64,000 nt of DNA from Hysterangium stoloniferum (taxonomy: Eukaryota; Basidiomycota; Agaricomycetes; Hysterangiales; Hysterangiaceae). Position numbers and translations under genes: made by a program. Positions 59,890 through 64,000 of the stretch are shown here, piece by piece. The DNA is taken from the NCBI GenBank assembly GCA_015178975.1, contig WHVD01000019.1, forward strand, positions 310,001-374,000, written 5' to 3'. Each line of letters starts with the position of its first letter. Within the stretch, counting starts at the first letter, position 1. The notes under the pieces were generated by a model. The model saw only the letters and a program-made list of their open reading frames with translations, had not been told where the DNA came from and made no database searches.

Positions 59890-60240
59890 ATGGATTTCTC
59901 TCAATTAAGTTGAATAATATTAAGTGTGGAGGCCTCATTTGATGAAGTATACTGTAAATCTGCCCTGTCAATGAAGTAAGAGGCTAATACCAGTTGTGAA
60001 AGCTCATGGATAATGTGTTGATGGGTTACAACAATTATATAAGAGAAGATTAAAACTAGATTAGAGATACAAATAAACTATTGTACAATTGGAGAGATTT
60101 TTTGACTGACTCTCCTTGCTCTTATCATTGCTCTTTCATGCTTTTCTTCATTTAACTATGATTATACTATGACCTAAGAATGAAATCATATGTGACATTG
60201 AAATGAGACAAGTTGAATGTTTGTCAAATTTTTTTAAGGT
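59890..60240. repeat. LTR-like repeat, copy A
   Basis: About 350 bp matched by 60,290-60,615. Shared blocks: GAATAATATT, GCCTCATT-GA-GAAGTATA, GCCCTGT, GATGAAGTAAGAGGCTA, TACCAGT, AGAAGCTCATGG-like, TTTTGACTGACT, TTTTATGCTTTTCTTCAT, AATGAAATCATA and GAAATGAGACA. It contains ATTATATAAGAG, a possible promoter TATA. Copy A has TG or CA at several places where copy B has CG. Confidence 0.65.
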
Positions 60241-60289
60241 GTCAAATAGAAATTGAGTCAAAGTTTTAGTTGAAGATGAGTGTCACGAA

Positions 60290-60615
60290 TCAATTATTCT
60301 TCAATAAAGTCGAATAATATTCTACTGATTGAATCGAAAGCCTCATTCGACGAAGTATATATTCGCCCTGTTGATGAAGTAAGAGGCTATTACCAGTCAC
60401 GAGAACTCATGGAAGTATTTGTCAAAGAAGTTACGACAAGTTAGAATTACTAGTATCACTAATTTACAGATATTTTGACTGACTTCCCTCGCTCCTTTCG
60501 TAGCCCTTTTATGCTTTTCTTCATATTGTTATGACTATGTTATGAACTAATAATGAAATCATACATGACGTCGAAATGAGACATGTCGAAAGAGATTCAA
60601 TGTTGTCGAATAATG
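60290..60615. repeat. LTR-like repeat, copy B
   Basis: Second copy of the repeat at 59,890-60,240 in the same orientation, separated by only about 50 bp. It keeps CpG at sites such as TTCGACGAAG and TATTCGCCC where copy A reads TTTGATGAAG and AAATCTGCCC. The arrangement suggests two nested or tandem solo LTRs. Confidence 0.65.
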
Positions 60616-60619
60616 TTCA

Positions 60620-63600
60620 GGTTGGTCAAGTTGAATTTGATGAGTTGAAGAGTTGTCGAAAGTTACCTTTGATTGTTTGTGACAATGTTGTGACTTGTGA
60701 TGGTTGTGACAATGAGTCAAAGGATTGTCGAAGATTACCTTGAATGTTTTGTGACAATGTTGTGACTGTGATGGTTGTGACAGTATCCTCCCTTTGTGAC
60801 TGAGCCCATGAGGTCAGAGTTTGAAAAATTTTCATTGAATTCCATGGATTCAAATTGGAATCCAAATTCTTCAGAACCCTCCAGACTCCAGATATCCAGA
60901 ACTCCCTGGACTCCTAGTATCTGTCAACACTCTGGCATGTATCTCTGAAATATGGACACCCAAGTGAGTGCATGAGGGTGCGGCACATAAGCTGAAGCCA
61001 AGTCTATCTCAGACTCTGGTAATATTCCAATACTCCCCAGACTAATCCCAACTCCATGGACATATTTCTGGGAAAGTGTCCAGAATATCCACTGGAAAAT
61101 CTGCCCAGAGATCCACAATTGGCCAGTTAATGTAGCATATATTGCATCATAATTATTAGCAACAAAACCTTTTCAATGAGCAGGCCTGACTAAACTATTT
61201 TTAGCATGCCTAAAAATGGATATTATGTAATAATATTCTAGGCCATGATTTTACACATGTTTAGCTATATACTGTGTTTTTTTGAGATTTTTTGCTATTT
61301 CTTTCCCCCTGGTAGCAGCCTGCCAATATGCAAATGCCAAACATTGAAAAGGTTTTGTGAGTCACTGTAGGTTCTTCACAATCAATTTGATGCCTTTCTG
61401 GAATTTCTTCTAAAAAGACTAATAATAATTGATATCAGCCCAATCAAAAACCAAAGACACTTACCAATGCCATCTACTTCTATATTTTCAGGTTCAAAAC
61501 CCAATATCAAGTGTACAGAAAGACAGAAGGGATAAGAAACTAAGTCAAGATTAAAACTAAGGAGTAAGTACATGACTATGGAAGACTATATAGATGTTCT
61601 AATTATTGTACTACAAGTCTGGGAGTATAATAAGACCTATTTGGAACTGTTTCCAAACTAAGCATACAATAACAAGTCAGATAAATGAGGATACAAGGAT
61701 GGGGACAGATCACGGAATAAGAGCAAGAACAATAAACAAATGAATGAACATCTGTCAACCAGTCAGTTACCAAATATGGAACAAAGGAAACAAGTTGGAA
61801 TATCCATGGATATCTGATACTATCCAGAAATGGATCCTAACACTATAATAATTAAGTGTGCCTATATTATGGGAATGCCACAGGTTCCAGGCAGGTCAGA
61901 ACATTGGCACATAGAAGTGACAAGGGTTGACAGGGATGATTGAGTGAAGGTCAGGTCATGGATTAAAGATGTATATAGAACAAATGTGGGGAGTCTGGGT
62001 CAGGCAATGACCAAGGAAACATGGAGATGCTAGCCAGGAAAGGGCAGAGTCTGATGGGGCCTGGATCATAACAGGAAGTGTGTAGTTGAGGGTAGAATAC
62101 CAGAATAGGATTTGAGTTGAAGGGTACTTGAGGGATGAGGTCAGGTTCCAGTGGATTCTGGATCTTGATACTAGTCTGGAAGATGATTCAGAACCTGATA
62201 CATGTATGATGTCCAGGAAATACTCTGTGGAGTCTCTGGGAATGTATCTTCACAACCCTATAAGCAAGGTGGAATGTAAAGGAATTCAAATTGAATGGTA
62301 TTTTGAAGTTGGGTTGAAAAATTCATAAGTGTTGTTTTTCTTTTTGATTTTGTTGAATTTTTTGTTTTCTAACAATTTTTGTTGTTAGTTGCACAATGTG
62401 CTACAATACCAGGATTATGTGTGAGAAAACCAATGCATCCACAAATTGTAATTGATGCTCACAAATGCATCATGCTTGTTATTGGACAGTTAATAGGCCA
62501 CCTGGAAAACCCTGACAAAGTTGAAAAAAAAGTTGAAAGGTTATTGAGGAATCAGAAGATGGTGAAGTCAAAAATGGCAGTCCAGAGATTTGAAGACTTG
62601 GGCAAAGGAAAAATGCTTGTCAAAAAGCTATGTCAAAAATGTTGGTTTTGTCAAGAAGGTTGAATCATTTCTAGGAGGTCAGAAATTGTTTGTTGAGTGG
62701 GAGAAAAAAGGTTGGAAAGTAACTTGGAACAGGAAGTCCAATTGTTGTGTGAAGAAATATCGACAATGCAAAACACTATTCATGTTTTGGTAAATGAGGT
62801 TAAAGGGTTTAGGGAAGATTATTTGATGATATTGAAAAAATTGGTCAAATATGGTGATTGGAGTGAAATGACTGATATTAGTGTTGGTAACAAGAGTTTT
62901 GGAAGGCTTGGCATAAGAAGATGGAGAGGTTGAGAAAGGAAGGTATTTTGGATACTTGATTGTTAATGAATTTTTTTTTAATTTGATTTTTTTGACGTTG
63001 AGTTATTGAAAAGTCAAAGAGTTGAAAAAATATTGATAATGATGTTAGTTGAAATTTTGAGATCTTGGTAGTCTTGAATATTTTTGATGAAATTCTTTGA
63101 TAAGGTTGAAAGCATGTTCAAGATCTTGAGAACCTAACCAAGAAGTTTCTTCATCTGTCCTTTTGTATTATAACCATGCAACTAAATATCACAATGTGTT
63201 AAGATCTAAGCCAAGAGGGGGGAAATGCTCTAGTCAGATAGATTACCCCCTCTTAATTTCAGTCCTCTCCTCTCATCATTATATCCTTAGAAGGCATCTT
63301 TGGCAAGCTGTGACTCCTTATCCTCTGACTCTTAGTGATTTGGCCCTCCAGTCAATTGAGCTAAGTGTTGATTTATACTTGTAATGTACTATCCACTCTG
63401 TTTGAAATACTAGTACAAACTAAGATCACAATAAGATGGAATCAGTAGTATTCCAAAATGGGAATATAATAAGCAAACAAGTGAATACTTGTCAATTGAC
63501 AAATTACCAAATGTGGAACAAGGGTGAGATATGGAAGTACAGGAACTATAAATGTTCTGTAGTCAGAAGCCGGGATCAGATATTGAGATAGGAAGCCGGA

Positions 63601-64000
63601 TTGGAGACTTGGGGCAGAGGTTGGATGTTCCAGATGATATCAGATATTGAAGTATCTGGGAATGGGTTGTAACAGTACCCCCCTGTTAGGCCAAAGTCCC
63701 ATAGAGGTGATTAGGTACTGAGCATTGAATTGTCGGTTATGCATTATGTGTTGTGAAATTATGCAAATTTGGAAGTGGGGGGTTTTGGCTGCTGATCTGA
63801 GTATAAAAACTTCCAAATATTCAAAATAATGATATTCTTTCTTTAACTTGCATGTTGATTTGTCATCCTTTGTTTGCCACCACTCTGGAAGATTCAGATG
63901 CTGAAATTGCTATACTTGCCAAAATGTCGAAGGTCAAAGAACTTCAATGTAAATGACAGAGGATGGAGGAGTTGAGGCAACAACAAGAGGAGGAGGAGGA
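60620..64000. mobile_element. CpG-depleted nest of LTR element relics
   Basis: Almost free of CpG from about 61,130 to 63,550. Two diverged blocks, about 61,600-61,810 and 63,400-63,540, share AATAATAAG/ATATAATAAG, GTGAATA or TGAATGAACAT-C-TGTCAA and TTACCAAAT(A/G)TGGAACAA, and look like remnants of one LTR family. At 60,620-60,790 there are repeated GTTGTGAC, GATGGTTGTGAC and TTGTCGAA-GTTACCTT units. A lysine-rich open frame lies at 62,379-62,663 with no known domain. The window ends within a new frame rich in Glu, Gln and Arg codons (from about 63,925), which may be the start of a gag-like coiled coil but already contains a stop. Confidence 0.5.

Overview
The window looks like a nuclear contig of a filamentous basidiomycete, most probably an Agaricomycete. 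Genes are split by many short GT-AG introns (mostly 47-90 bp), they carry fungal housekeeping families, and agaric-type multi-membrane families sit beside decayed Ty1/copia, LINE-like and LTR sequence. No bacterial, viral or organellar gene was recognised. Exon models below were traced by hand from splice sites, reading frame and family memory; no alignment was run.

Layout. 1-1.7 kb is a CpG-poor copia gag relic. 5.0-6.3 kb is a bZIP regulator and 7.6-8.8 kb is EMC2 (ER membrane insertase subunit), both on the minus strand. 9.9-14.7 kb holds unassigned coding-like exons, dispersed and tandem repeats and an LTR-like relic. 15.5-19.7 kb is a complete Tof1/Swi1/Timeless replication-fork protein on the plus strand. 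20.5-27.16 kb is a tandem duplication of about 3.3 kb whose two units each carry an intact 11-exon amidase gene (plus) and a small unknown gene (minus). The right breakpoint lies inside the last exon of COP9 signalosome subunit 1 (27.1-28.8 kb, minus), and an orphan copy of that exon's tail is left between the units. A possible MICOS Mic12 fragment lies divergently next to it.

32.4-48.9 kb is dominated by two Argonaute genes (33.3-36.9 and 45.1-48.7 kb, minus strand). Both read as intact and keep all four slicer residues. Their 3' parts are almost identical, introns included, while the MID region and the N-terminal RGG repeats differ, which points to gene conversion between older duplicates. 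Short homologous fragments at 30.3-31.0 kb may be the scar of a further copy. Between the two lie a decayed single-pass membrane protein gene and a wax-synthase-like MBOAT gene.

49-64 kb holds a LINE C-terminus relic, a complete Atg7 gene (51.0-53.7 kb), two decayed multi-pass membrane protein genes, and a CpG-depleted nest of copia and LTR relics reaching the end of the window. The genes are not a pathway cluster. The most interesting system here is the Argonaute pair lying close to transposon relics; it is a known family in an unusual arrangement, not a new type of system.
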